DNA of 27,183 nucleotides from Bacteroidetes bacterium UBA1947 (GTDB taxonomy: Bacteria; Bacteroidota; Bacteroidia; Chitinophagales; Chitinophagaceae), in the NCBI GenBank assembly GCA_002336915.1, contig DDET01000069.1:1-27183 (forward strand), given 5' to 3'. Below are positions 1-7,722 of the stretch, piece after piece. A model generated the notes under the pieces. That model was not told where the DNA came from. It saw only the letters and a program-made list of their open reading frames with translations, and searched no databases. The position numbers and the translations under genes are program-made. Each line of letters begins with the position of its first letter. The first letter of the stretch is position 1.

Positions 1-959
1 TCGCCGCCTTCGCGTATGCTTTGCACTATTGGTATCTCGCCTAAGAAAGGAAGTTCAAATTGATCGGCCATTTGCTGCGCACCGCCTTTGCCAAATATGT
101 AGTACTTATTCTCAGGCAATTCCGCAGGGGTGAAGTAAGCCATATTTTCTACCACGCCCAGTATGGGTACATTTATCTGTGGCTGCTTCAGCATCAGTAT
201 GGCTTTGCGTGCATCAGCAGCAGCCACGGGTTGCGGGGTCGATACTATTACCGCCCCTGTTACAGGCACGGTCTGCACTATGGTCAGGTGCACATCGCCT
301 GTGCCCGGTGGCAAGTCTATTACCAGGTAGTCCAGCTCCTGCCAGTACACATCACTTATAAACTGTTTCAGCGCACTGCTGGCCATTGGCCCACGCCATA
401 TCACCGCCTGCTTTTCATCTATCAGCAGGCCTATGCTCATTGCTTTTATACCGTACACTTCCAGCGGTATGATCATGCCCTTGCCATTCACGTCCATCAT
501 CTTGGGGCGCTCATCGCGCAGGCCCAGCATTATGGGTATCGATGGCCCGTATATATCTGCATCCAGCAGGCCCACACTGGCGCCTTCTTTAGCAAGGCCC
601 AGTGCCAGGTTCACCGCCACTGTCGATTTGCCTACACCACCCTTGCCACTCGCAACTACTATTATATTCTTTACACCGGGCAGTACCGCTTTATTGTCTT
701 TTCTATTACTGTTCACCTTCGCATCCAGGAACACCTTCACCACTGCTTCCTTATCCACCAGTATATGTATGGCGTTGATGCAGGCCTTCTCTATCATCTC
801 CTTCAGCGGGCATGCAGGCGTGGTTAGCATCACGGTGAAGCTCACGTTCTTTCCGTCTATCACTATATCGCTCACCATGTTCAGCGTCACCAGGTCCTTG
901 CCCAGGTCGGGCTCCTGTACGTTGCTCAATGCCGCTAATACCGCTTCTTTCGTTATCAT
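1..959 (-). CDS. mrp: Mrp/NBP35-type iron-sulfur cluster carrier ATPase (3' end cut by window edge)
   Basis: P-loop ATPase of the Mrp/ApbC/NBP35 group, which in characterised relatives binds and transfers iron-sulfur clusters in the cytoplasm. The 319 residues in the window begin at ATG 957-959. They show an N-terminal MIP18/DUF59 domain (about 1-80, with the conserved TTPACPL segment near 47-52), then the deviant Walker A motif GKGGVGKST at 105-113, a DADIYGPSIP switch segment, and a DLPPGTGD Walker-B-like motif. The reading frame is still open at base 1, with the family's QSIREGG sequence as the last visible residues, so only the C-terminal tail is missing. Divergent from the gene at 1112. 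A -7 box lies about 35 bases upstream. Family assignment is firm; the cluster-carrier role is taken from the family. Confidence 0.95.
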   Translation of the reverse strand, partial: MITKEAVLAALSNVQEPDLGKDLVTLNMVSDIVIDGKNVSFTVMLTTPACPLKEMIEKACINAIHILVDKEAVVKVFLDAKVNSNRKDNKAVLPGVKNIIVVASGKGGVGKSTVAVNLALGLAKEGASVGLLDADIYGPSIPIMLGLRDERPKMMDVNGKGMIIPLEVYGIKAMSIGLLIDEKQAVIWRGPMASSALKQFISDVYWQELDYLVIDLPPGTGDVHLTIVQTVPVTGAVIVSTPQPVAAADARKAILMLKQPQINVPILGVVENMAYFTPAELPENKYYIFGKGGAQQMADQFELPFLGEIPIVQSIREGG

Positions 960-992
960 ATAAACCTTTGTTAAAGTGCCCTTTGGCTGCCG

Positions 993-1000
993 CAAAAATA
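993..1000 (-). promoter_or_regulatory. Bacteroidota -7 promoter box for mrp
   Basis: Read on the minus strand this is TATTTTTG, an exact match to the Bacteroidota -7 consensus TAnnTTTG, 33 bases before the mrp ATG. No clear -33 TTG lies at the usual distance, so the call rests on the -7 box and its position. Confidence 0.45.
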
Positions 1001-1097
1001 CGCTATACGGCCTTTCTTTGTATAAATAATATACATAGTGTTATTCATAGATAAATTGATAATATCCGCCCCGCATCTTATAACACCCGAAACATCG

Positions 1098-1105
1098 TAA
1101 TTTTG
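1098..1105 (+). promoter_or_regulatory. Bacteroidota -7 promoter box (TAATTTTG)
   Basis: TAATTTTG matches TAnnTTTG and ends 6 bases before ATG 1112. If used, it would give a nearly leaderless transcript. No -33 TTG at the usual distance. It also supports ATG 1112 over the upstream in-frame TTG at 1103, which lies inside the box. Confidence 0.4.
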
Positions 1106-1111
1106 CTCATT

Positions 1112-1750
1112 ATGCCTAAAAGGTGGATATACTGCCTCTTCCTGTTTTCCTGCTTTTGCACTGCTGCTGTTCGTGCCCAGGACCTGTACGACAACATCAT
1201 ACAGATCAACGGCGTCACTATGACGGCCGATAGCCTGCGTGCCGTGCCCGGTGTTACCGTCATTGTTAAGAACAAGAACCGCGGTGTCGAGAGCAGCGGG
1301 ATGGGTGTATTCTCCATAGTATGCTATAAGGGCGATACCCTGCAGTTCCAGTCGCTGGGCTTTCGCTCTAAGGAGTTCGCAGTCCCTACCGATATACAGG
1401 GACATTATTTCTCATTGATACAGCTAATGGTGCAGGACACCTTTTACCTGCCCGAGACCATTATACGCCCCCTGCCCGGCAAGGGCGAGTTCGACTACGC
1501 CTTTGTGCATTGGAACATACCTAACGACCAGTACGAGATAGCCCGCCGCAATACTGATGCACTCACCCTGCGCGCCATAGCCGCTACCCTGCCCCGCGAT
1601 GGCCGCGAAAGCCAGAGCGCCTACCAGAACCTGCAGGCACAGGCAGCAGTGTACTACGGCCAGCAAAAGCCCATGAACATCCTGAACCCATTAGCCTGGG
1701 CCGAGTTCTTCGAAGCCTGGAAGCGCGGCGACTTCAGGAAGAAGTACTAA
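1112..1750 (+). CDS. Exported protein with CarboxypepD_reg-like domain
   Basis: Putative exported protein of 212 aa with no known catalytic role. The first about 23 residues form a signal peptide (Lys-Arg, then a hydrophobic run, then AVRAQ). Residues about 30-95 resemble the CarboxypepD_reg-like beta-sandwich common at the N-termini of Bacteroidota envelope proteins: a GVTVIVKN strand, a GVFSI turn, then DTLQFQSLGFRS. The remaining 115 residues are rich in polar and aromatic residues and have no motif I recognise. Unlike TonB-dependent receptors, nothing resembling a plug or barrel follows, so this is a stand-alone version. ATG 1112 was chosen because an upstream TTG overlaps the probable -7 box. 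It diverges from mrp. The envelope location is inferred from the signal peptide. Confidence 0.75.
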   Translation: MPKRWIYCLFLFSCFCTAAVRAQDLYDNIIQINGVTMTADSLRAVPGVTVIVKNKNRGVESSGMGVFSIVCYKGDTLQFQSLGFRSKEFAVPTDIQGHYFSLIQLMVQDTFYLPETIIRPLPGKGEFDYAFVHWNIPNDQYEIARRNTDALTLRAIAATLPRDGRESQSAYQNLQAQAAVYYGQQKPMNILNPLAWAEFFEAWKRGDFRKKY

Positions 1751-1758
1751 ACCTTTCC

Positions 1759-1811
1759 CGTCATTGCGAGAAGCCAAAAGCCCTTTGACAAGCCGCGACG
1801 AAGCAATCTTC
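1759..1811. repeat. REP-like dispersed repeat (CGTCATTGCGAG ... CGACGAAGCAATCT)
   Basis: The 52-base stretch between two convergent genes begins CGTCATTGCGAG and ends GCGACGAAGCAATCTT; ATTGC and GCAAT pair as short outer arms. These two end sequences match, from memory, a short non-coding repeat found many times in diverse bacterial genomes. Here the middle is longer or more divergent than in the compact form. The identity as a dispersed repeat is from recollection and needs a genome-wide count. Confidence 0.4.
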
Positions 1812-1853
1812 CCTCTAACATTTGCACGCAGCTCAATGATCCATAATCCAGCT

Positions 1854-2312
1854 TTAAGCACCCGCACCATCCGGTATATTCGGCTCCACAAGCCTGATCA
1901 GCTTATCCAGCGAATCCTGCCAGCCTAAGTAACAAAGATCTGCAGGAATCATAGACGGTATTCCTTCCTGCGTAATTTTCAGGTCGGTACCTGCCAGGTT
2001 TTTTGTTATCGTGATGGTTGTGGTCATTTCGCCCGGCAGGTTAGGGTCATCGAAACGGTCTGTGTACTTCAGGAATTCATTTTTACGCACCTCTACATAG
2101 TTACCACCAAACGATTGGCTGCTGCCCGTGCTAAAATTTTGGAAGGAGGCCTTGTAGCTACCACCCGTTACTGCATTCATTTCCTGGACGGTACAAACGA
2201 AGCCATATGGCGGCAGCCATGCACACAGTGCGGCGGCCTCGGTGAATGCGCGGAAAACTTTCTCCGGCGATGTTTTAATTACCCTGTGCAATGAAACGCT
2301 GTTGCTTGACAT
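1854..2312 (-). CDS. SRPBCC / AHSA1-like START-fold protein
   Basis: Small cytoplasmic protein (152 aa) of the SRPBCC superfamily, AHSA1/YndB-type. These fold as a helix-grip cavity that binds hydrophobic ligands; the ligand here is unknown. Family signatures are the start HRVIKTSPEKVFRAFTEA, the W in ALCAWLPP, the central GGSYKASF strand, an LKYTDRFDDP segment and the closing helix LGWQDSLDKLIRLVEP. Length is normal for the family. It converges on the exported protein gene, with the REP-like repeat between them. Upstream (2313-2563) lies a gene-free 250 bp with a short repeat block that also occurs near 7260. Confidence 0.85.
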   Translation of the reverse strand: MSSNSVSLHRVIKTSPEKVFRAFTEAAALCAWLPPYGFVCTVQEMNAVTGGSYKASFQNFSTGSSQSFGGNYVEVRKNEFLKYTDRFDDPNLPGEMTTTITITKNLAGTDLKITQEGIPSMIPADLCYLGWQDSLDKLIRLVEPNIPDGAGA

Positions 2313-2398
2313 AATGTTTGGTTTTTGTTCCTACTCATATGGCTTTTCGGAAAGGCCCGTTTTTTTATTGGTTGCTGCTCCAATGTATATCTGCGATA

Positions 2399-2456
2399 CA
2401 AAGGTGATAGAAAAGTATCAATTGGAGGAGGGCTATATGCGACCAATTTAAGGGGC
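2399..2456. repeat. Short repeat block, copy A
   Basis: Contains CAAAGGTGATAG (2399-2410) and GGGCTATATGCGAC (2430-2443). The same two words, the second with C for T, occur in the same order and almost the same spacing at 7260-7316. It lies upstream of both the SRPBCC gene (minus) and the AlkB gene (plus), so it could carry a regulatory site. Read on the minus strand it includes CACCTTTG, one base from the -7 consensus. Confidence 0.5.
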
Positions 2457-2563
2457 TTTTGCGAAATTTAACCCTGGCAACATTGTATAGCGGCAATTAA
2501 AGCCCTCAATACCCATAAGAACTACGCCCTTCTCATAGGTATGATTTTTACAAGAGCATAGCA

Positions 2564-3178
2564 ATGGAACAGCTGGATCTTTTTAGTGACGAAGGCCAAA
2601 GCATATACCTGCCTTATGAATTGATGGAATACTATCCCGATTTCTTTAGCCCGGAGGAGTGCAATTTCCTGTTGAATAAATTCATAAGCGACACCCCGTG
2701 GGAACAGAGAACCCTCAAAATTTACAACAAAGAAATATTGACACCCCGCCTAACCGCCTGGTTTGGCGATCCCGGCACTGATTATTCCTTCTCCGGCACC
2801 AAAAACAATCCCCTTCCCTGGACAGAAGAATTATTGCGGATCAAAGAACGTGTTGAACCCATTGCAGGTATAAGCTTCAATAGTGTATTGCTTAATTATT
2901 ATAGGGATGGCAACGACTCAGTTGCCTGGCACAGCGACAATGAGCAGGTGCTGGGCAAAAGGCCGGTGATTGCTTCGGTAAGCTTCGGCCAGCCGCGAAA
3001 GTTCGATGTCAGGAACAAATCCGACCATAGCCGCAAGTATTCACTCACACTTGGCAACGGCTCCTTCCTGCTGATGAAGGGCGACCTCCAGCAAAACTGG
3101 GAACACCGCATCCCTAAATCAACCAAACCTATGCAGCCGCGGGTAAATCTTACCTTCAGGCTTATAACACTTGAATAA
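2564..3178 (+). CDS. alkB: AlkB-family 2-oxoglutarate/Fe(II) dioxygenase, DNA alkylation repair
   Basis: Alpha-ketoglutarate-dependent dioxygenase (204 aa) that, in this family, oxidatively removes methyl groups from damaged bases. The jelly-roll iron site is complete: HxD as H123-S-D125 in AWHSDNE, and the distal histidine H181 in WEHRIPK. The 2-oxoglutarate-binding arginine lies in the QPRVNLTFR motif (R193/R199). The NYYRDGNDSVAWHSD stretch and about 200-aa length resemble the ALKBH2/3-like bacterial branch more than E. coli AlkB. It starts at ATG 2564; no strong Shine-Dalgarno. It ends 22 bases from the convergent LigD stop. Damage-repair context fits, but there is no co-transcription with LigD. 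Confidence 0.92.
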   Translation: MEQLDLFSDEGQSIYLPYELMEYYPDFFSPEECNFLLNKFISDTPWEQRTLKIYNKEILTPRLTAWFGDPGTDYSFSGTKNNPLPWTEELLRIKERVEPIAGISFNSVLLNYYRDGNDSVAWHSDNEQVLGKRPVIASVSFGQPRKFDVRNKSDHSRKYSLTLGNGSFLLMKGDLQQNWEHRIPKSTKPMQPRVNLTFRLITLE

Positions 3179-3200
3179 GAACATGACCGCGAGTTCCCTC

Positions 3201-5912
3201 TTACTCACCGTCTTCAGATAACGACTTAAGTTTCTTTAAAACCTTGGGCAGGTTAATTCCCTTACCAATAACGGGCTTGAAAATATCACCTTGCTCTTTT
3301 ATACGGTCCATGGCGTTGAAGATGGTAAAATCTTTCATTTTCAGCCCGGGCTTTACCTCATCCCAATGTAGTGGCATCGATACGGTCGCCCCGGGTTTTG
3401 GCCTTAGGGAATACGGTGCTGCTAAAGTCGCCTGCGGGCGATTCTGTAAAAAGTCCAGGTACATTTTTCCGCCACGTTTCGCAACCTGCCTTTCAATACT
3501 GGTAAACCTTTCCGTTTCCGCATGTATGATATGTACAAGCGCACGTGCAAATTCTTTGCTATCCTCGTAGGTATACTTCGCACCTAAGGGTATGTATATA
3601 TGCAAGCCAGTTGAACCTGAGGTTTTGCAATAGCAAGGTACATCTATACTGGTAAGCAAGTCATGCGTTATCTGTGCCACCTTTATCACCTGGTTAAAAG
3701 TATTTTTATCAGGGTCAAGATCTATCACACACCAGTCGGGATTATCGGGCTTCTGTACCGTACTGCTCCATGGGTTCATTTCTATGGAGCCTAATGAGGC
3801 CATATATAATAAGCTCGCTTCATTGTTACACACCAGGTATTCCCTGTCCTTATTATCAGCCTTACTGTGGTAGGGAAAAGTATCAACCCAATCCGGCGCG
3901 CTGCCTTTTACGTTCTTAAAGTAAAAGCTTTCGCCATCTATCCCATTGGGAAACCTGTTCATCGACTGCGGGCGATTTTTTAGATACGGCAGTATGTACG
4001 GTGCTACCTGGTAATAATAATTGAGCATATCCCTTTTTGTCACCTTCTCCTTAGGCCAGAATATCTTGCTCAGGTTCGTGAATTTCAACTCATGCCCACC
4101 TATTTCCCGCACCTGGGTTTCGTCGGTCGGGTTAAGAAAAGTTTTCCTGTCCTTGCTCTTTGCAGGCGCCAGTATCTTTTTGGCCGCCAGCTTCTTATCT
4201 GTCCTGGTCATAGCCTCCGTTGGTTTTTCGGTTTCTAATACAACCTCCGATGCCTTTTTATCGATACGCATGCCTTCGAACGATGGGTGGCGCATCACCC
4301 CGTCCGATGTCATTTCCGTATAGCTCACCTCGCATACCAGTTGCGGTTTTAAGAATGTTGCTACAGCATGCGGTGGGTCGGGGCGAAAACGCGAAGGTTT
4401 GTTGATATCCGGCAGCTCCACGAAGGGCACTTTATCGGTGATGAGCGGCTTGAATTGCGCCATCATTTCCTTTTGGGTCTTGATGTCAAAGCCTGTCCCT
4501 ATCTTCCCGGTATATACCAGCTTTCCCTTTTCGAATACACCCACCAGCAAAGAGCTAAAGGGTTTATTGGTACCATCATTTTGCGTATAGCCGCCTATCA
4601 CTACCTCTTGCCGCTTATTGGCCTTGATCTTTAACCAATTACTGGTCCTGTCACCTGCAGCATATACACTATCATTCTTCTTTGCCATGATACCTTCCAA
4701 TCCCATTTTTAATGCAGCCTGGAAGAATTCAAGCCCGGAAGCTTCAAAGGTCTGGCTTAGCCTGATGTTGTCCATGTCCGGCATATTAGCCTTTAATATT
4801 TCCCTGCGTTGATAAAGTGGTAAAGAGGTCAGGTCTCTGCCATCCAGCCAGAGAATGTCAAATACATAGTACACCAATTCCCCATCAGCTTCACTACGCC
4901 AGTTCTGCAATGCACCAAAATTGGACATGCCCTTATCCCCTATCACCACAATCTCCCCGTCTACTACTGCATTGATGCCCCATTCTTTTACCGCATTATA
5001 GATCGGGTAAAATTTCTCATTAAAAGACTTGTCATTACGCGATCTCAATTCCACCGATTTCCCCTTAATAAAAGCCAGCGCCCTGTAACCATCCCACTTT
5101 ATCTCGTACGACCAGCCCTCTTTATCAAAAGGCTTGTCGACCAGAGTAGCCAGCATAGGTTTCAGCTTAGCCGGAAATTTTGTTTTTGGAGCTGAGTCCA
5201 TCAGGCCTTTTATATTAACATCAGCCTTTTTTGTTGCTTTGGCTTTTACCGGTATCGGCTTAGTCTTTGCCTTCGCAGCTTTCACCGCCTTTGGCTCTTT
5301 GGGGTCAATGGTTTTCTTACCATAAATATTGGTGCTCGTAGCCTTCACTTGCTCCAGTGTTTTTTTTGAAATTACTGATTTGTCTTTTAAGCTGATGTCC
5401 TCGGTTGATGCATATTTATCATCCAGTTTCATCAGCAGCCAGCCGTTCTCACCCCTGCCATGTGCTTTAACCAAAGCATATTCCCCTTTCAGCTTTTTAC
5501 CATGCAGTATGAATTTTATCTTACCGCAATGCAACTGCTGCCTTAGCTCCTTATCCTGTTGCTTTTTGTCCTTGCCCTTGCTATCCATCGGCTCATAAAA
5601 ACCTTCATCCCATACTATTACAGTCCCTCCACCATACTGCCCTGCCGGGATAATGCCTTCGAAATCGCGGTAATCATAAGGATGGTCCTCTACCATCATG
5701 GCCAGCCGCTTCACATCCGGGTCCGTGGAAGGTCCTTTAGGCACAGCCCAGCTTTTCAATACCCCTTCCATCTCCAGGCGGAAGTCGTAGTGCAAATGAG
5801 ATGCAGCATGTTTTTGGATAACGAAGCGCAGTTTGTCGGCATCAGCCTTACCGCCGCTTGGTTCCGGGGTTTTGTCAAAGCTGCGCTTTTGCTTGTATTT
5901 AGAAAGGCTCAT
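3201..5912 (-). CDS. ligD: ATP-dependent DNA ligase D (LigD), PE-LIG-POL
   Basis: Multidomain NHEJ enzyme of 903 aa. Residues about 28-165 are the 3'-phosphoesterase domain, with H35, H41, D43, R45, H77 and Y81 at the spacing known for Pseudomonas LigD PE. A Lys/Ala-rich linker (about 195-245) follows. The ligase domain begins near 249, with the nucleotidyl lysine K272 in EIKWDGYRA, a VVDGEIV motif and the OB-fold to about 560. Residues about 625-895 are the archaeo-eukaryotic primase-type polymerase, with the catalytic DLD of VIDLDPDKN. The order PE-LIG-POL is the Pseudomonas type, not the mycobacterial POL-PE-LIG. Its usual partner Ku is not in this window. Convergent with the AlkB gene; divergent from the DUF3606 gene. 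Confidence 0.97.
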   Translation of the reverse strand: MSLSKYKQKRSFDKTPEPSGGKADADKLRFVIQKHAASHLHYDFRLEMEGVLKSWAVPKGPSTDPDVKRLAMMVEDHPYDYRDFEGIIPAGQYGGGTVIVWDEGFYEPMDSKGKDKKQQDKELRQQLHCGKIKFILHGKKLKGEYALVKAHGRGENGWLLMKLDDKYASTEDISLKDKSVISKKTLEQVKATSTNIYGKKTIDPKEPKAVKAAKAKTKPIPVKAKATKKADVNIKGLMDSAPKTKFPAKLKPMLATLVDKPFDKEGWSYEIKWDGYRALAFIKGKSVELRSRNDKSFNEKFYPIYNAVKEWGINAVVDGEIVVIGDKGMSNFGALQNWRSEADGELVYYVFDILWLDGRDLTSLPLYQRREILKANMPDMDNIRLSQTFEASGLEFFQAALKMGLEGIMAKKNDSVYAAGDRTSNWLKIKANKRQEVVIGGYTQNDGTNKPFSSLLVGVFEKGKLVYTGKIGTGFDIKTQKEMMAQFKPLITDKVPFVELPDINKPSRFRPDPPHAVATFLKPQLVCEVSYTEMTSDGVMRHPSFEGMRIDKKASEVVLETEKPTEAMTRTDKKLAAKKILAPAKSKDRKTFLNPTDETQVREIGGHELKFTNLSKIFWPKEKVTKRDMLNYYYQVAPYILPYLKNRPQSMNRFPNGIDGESFYFKNVKGSAPDWVDTFPYHSKADNKDREYLVCNNEASLLYMASLGSIEMNPWSSTVQKPDNPDWCVIDLDPDKNTFNQVIKVAQITHDLLTSIDVPCYCKTSGSTGLHIYIPLGAKYTYEDSKEFARALVHIIHAETERFTSIERQVAKRGGKMYLDFLQNRPQATLAAPYSLRPKPGATVSMPLHWDEVKPGLKMKDFTIFNAMDRIKEQGDIFKPVIGKGINLPKVLKKLKSLSEDGE

Positions 5913-6035
5913 AATGGTTACTATATATCACCTATTTAAAGAAATTCCATGCCATGAATAACAAAATACAGGCATCTAAGGCCCGGGATGGCCGCTTGGT
6001 ATAGTTTTTCTTATAAGCATGTAAAAACAATTGCT

Positions 6036-6215
6036 ATGGACGATAAGAACAACAGGGGGCCGCAAGATGCCGCACGGATCAATGTTAATGAAGACTACGA
6101 ATTACGCTACTGGAGCGAAAAATTTGGCCTGTCCCCGGAAAAGCTGAAAGAGGTAGTTGCAGATGTGGGTGTTTCCGTGAAAAAGGTGGAAGAATACCTA
6201 AGAAACAAAAGCTAA
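6036..6215 (+). CDS. DUF3606 domain protein
   Basis: Small acidic protein of 59 aa with a DUF3606-like helical bundle: RINVNEDYELRYWSEKFGLS followed by LKEVVADVGVSVKKVEEYL. The second half resembles a small helix-turn-helix, but DNA binding is not established for the family. The reading frame opens at 5988, but ATG 6036 places the DUF3606 body at the usual distance from the N-terminus, so the shorter form is preferred. It is divergent from ligD and sits 57 bases upstream of the DUF72 gene, with an 11-bp hairpin in the gap. Function unknown. Confidence 0.8.
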   Translation: MDDKNNRGPQDAARINVNEDYELRYWSEKFGLSPEKLKEVVADVGVSVKKVEEYLRNKS

Positions 6216-6232
6216 ACCACCTTAAACAACTT

Positions 6233-6258
6233 GCAGGGGCTGAGCTTTCAGCCCCTGC
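6233..6258 (+). terminator. Perfect 11-bp hairpin between the DUF3606 and DUF72 genes
   Basis: GCAGGGGCTGA (6233-6243), a 4-base loop, and its exact reverse complement TCAGCCCCTGC (6248-6258). It starts 17 bases after the DUF3606 stop. No T-run follows, so it is not a canonical intrinsic terminator. It could act as a terminator, an mRNA-stabilising 3' end, or an attenuator in front of the DUF72 gene. Confidence 0.5.
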
Positions 6259-6272
6259 CGCTATACCATCCC

Positions 6273-7055
6273 ATGGATAAACTGAACGATGCGCTATTTT
6301 ACTGCGGCACCAGCAATTTAACATTACCGGTGCCTAACAAAGACCACTATCCCCCGGAGTATAAAGACAAGAGCCGGCTGCATTATTATGCCTCCCTGTT
6401 CAATAGTGTGGAGGTGAATAGTACCTTTTATAAATTACCCATGGAGCGGACAGTGGAGAAATGGGCTTCCGATGTGCCGCCTTCCTTTCGCTTCACCTTT
6501 AAGATGCCTGGCGCTATCACTCATGCTAAAGAGTTGAATTTTAATCCCGAAGACATTCAAAGGTTCCTCCATGTTGTTAACCGCGTTGACGATAAAAAAG
6601 GCTGTTTGCTCATACAGTTCCCCCCGAGCATAAAGGTGTTTTTCTTCAGGAAGTTCCGGCAATTGTTAGATGAGCTGTATAAGACCGATGCTGTGAAAGG
6701 CTGGCAGGTGGCAGTCGAGTTTCGCGACAAGTCATGGTACCAGGACATGGTCTATCAATTGCTGGAAACTTATGGCATAAGTGTAGTGATACATGACATA
6801 CCCGCATCCTCCACGCCGCTTATCGACATGGAAGCGGGTTTCATTTACCTGCGCTTTCATGGGGAGAAAGGCGACTACCGCGGCGGATATTCCCGCGACT
6901 TTTTAGAGGAGTATGCTGCCTACATCAGGGAATGGATGGAAGAAAGCAAACCGGTCTTCGTATATTTTAATAACACCATAGGCGATGCCGCGCATAACGC
7001 GGCACTTTTAAAACAGCTGATCTTATTTCCCGGTGGACTGCCGGGTACTGACTAA
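6273..7055 (+). CDS. DUF72 (YecE-like) domain protein
   Basis: TIM-barrel-like DUF72 protein of 260 aa; no reaction is established for the family. Recognisable features are the N-terminal FYCGTSNL strand, the HYYASLFNSVEVNSTFYKLP motif, KWASDVPPSFRFTFKMPGAITH, the VAVEFRDKSW strand and the C-terminal FVYFNNTIGDAAHNA motif. ATG 6273 (MDKLND) was chosen over a TTG at 6231 because that TTG precedes the intergenic hairpin. DUF72 proteins often sit near repair genes, and here LigD and AlkB are close by, but a functional link is only suggestive. Confidence 0.9.
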   Translation: MDKLNDALFYCGTSNLTLPVPNKDHYPPEYKDKSRLHYYASLFNSVEVNSTFYKLPMERTVEKWASDVPPSFRFTFKMPGAITHAKELNFNPEDIQRFLHVVNRVDDKKGCLLIQFPPSIKVFFFRKFRQLLDELYKTDAVKGWQVAVEFRDKSWYQDMVYQLLETYGISVVIHDIPASSTPLIDMEAGFIYLRFHGEKGDYRGGYSRDFLEEYAAYIREWMEESKPVFVYFNNTIGDAAHNAALLKQLILFPGGLPGTD

Positions 7056-7259
7056 GCTTTGCCGATAGCGATTTTTTTTCTGCCAGTTCCGGCTGGTATA
7101 ATTTTTTATTGTCGTCGGAAAAACTTGGAATTCATATAAGTGCTCAAACATTTTTTGACAGGACAAGAAAATTAATATGGAAGAGGAGAAGATAGAACCA
7201 ACAACTGAAGAAATATCATACGGTGATTCATTTGCCGAGATCGCGGACTAAAACAATCA

Positions 7260-7316
7260 CAAAGGTGATAGGAAAATTTAAATGTAAGGGGGCTACATGC
7301 GACAAAGTAAAGGGTT
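7260..7316. repeat. Short repeat block, copy B
   Basis: CAAAGGTGATAG (7260-7271) and GGGCTACATGCGAC (7290-7303), followed by an A-rich AAAGGG segment. It matches copy A at 2399-2456 with a one-base spacing difference (30 versus 31) and scattered substitutions in between. Confidence 0.5.
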
Positions 7317-7383
7317 GTTTAAGAAGTACCTGCCTGTAAAGCCATAAATATTATGCCTCAACTTACAAGCACAAGATAAAGTT

Positions 7384-7435
7384 GTCATTCTGAGGACTGA
7401 AGGATTCGCCAAATTATCGTCCTCAGATTAATGAC
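7384..7435. repeat. REP-like inverted repeat with a 3-base bulge
   Basis: GTCATTCTGAGGAC (7384-7397) pairs with GTCCTCAGATTAATGAC (7419-7435): 8 bp inner and 6 bp outer arms, with an ATT bulge on one side and a 21-base loop. The GTCATTCTGAG start resembles, from memory, a dispersed Bacteroidota repeat. It could form a hairpin on either strand. Confidence 0.5.
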
Positions 7436-7543
7436 CAATGCACAGCCATTTCTGCATCAATCGATGCGAAAAGTCTCTAGTCCAAGCCGCGCCGAATTAA
7501 CCAGTTCAAAAAAATACCATATTAAATTATTTCTAAGTTTTCC

Positions 7544-7559
7544 TGACCAAAATTGGTCA
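7544..7559. promoter_or_regulatory. Operator-like palindrome TGACCAA-AA-TTGGTCA
   Basis: A perfect 7-bp dyad with a 2-base centre, about 165 bases upstream of the cassette's first gene. Size and symmetry suit a dimeric repressor. The regulator is unknown; the wHTH protein encoded just downstream is one possible candidate. Confidence 0.4.
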
Positions 7560-7722
7560 CATGTAACATTATTTATAACTTAGTAAATATCACCACCGTT
7601 ACAATGCAAACTCTTTCACCTTAATTATACTATAATTTATTTATTTATAACTATCTGATTGTAATTACATATGCTGATCAAAAAACAACAGCCTTTTTTG
7701 TGCCGAGGCAGGAATAATAACA

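Larger units (their letters stand above)
7056..7722. other. Gene-free AT-rich stretch upstream of the nuclease cassette
   Basis: 667 bases with no convincing gene. It holds T-runs just after the DUF72 stop (7070-7080 and 7102-7108), the second behind a weak stem (GCCAG/CTGG, about 7082-7096). It also holds a 24-codon ORF (7177-7251, MEEEKIEPTTEE...), too short to support; copy B of a short repeat; a REP-like inverted repeat; and two palindromes (7544-7559, 7660-7669). A TATAAT sits at 7631-7636 without a convincing partner. The sequence becomes strongly AT-rich from about 7500. Confidence 0.6.

Noticed and set aside
60..963. Long plus-strand frames opposite mrp (up to 255 codons)
   Set aside because: They are shadows of the minus-strand Mrp ATPase, which has complete family motifs; the translated products have no recognisable features.
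2242..2451. 69-codon plus-strand frame across the SRPBCC start and repeat copy A
   Set aside because: It starts antisense inside the SRPBCC gene and matches no family; its 3' part is the non-coding repeat block.
7177..7251. 24-codon acidic ORF in the gene-free leader
   Set aside because: Too short, no family match and no clear promoter or ribosome-binding site.
7631..7636. TATAAT as a sigma70-type promoter for the cassette
   Set aside because: Bacteroidota housekeeping promoters use TAnnTTTG; in DNA this AT-rich the hexamer is likely by chance.
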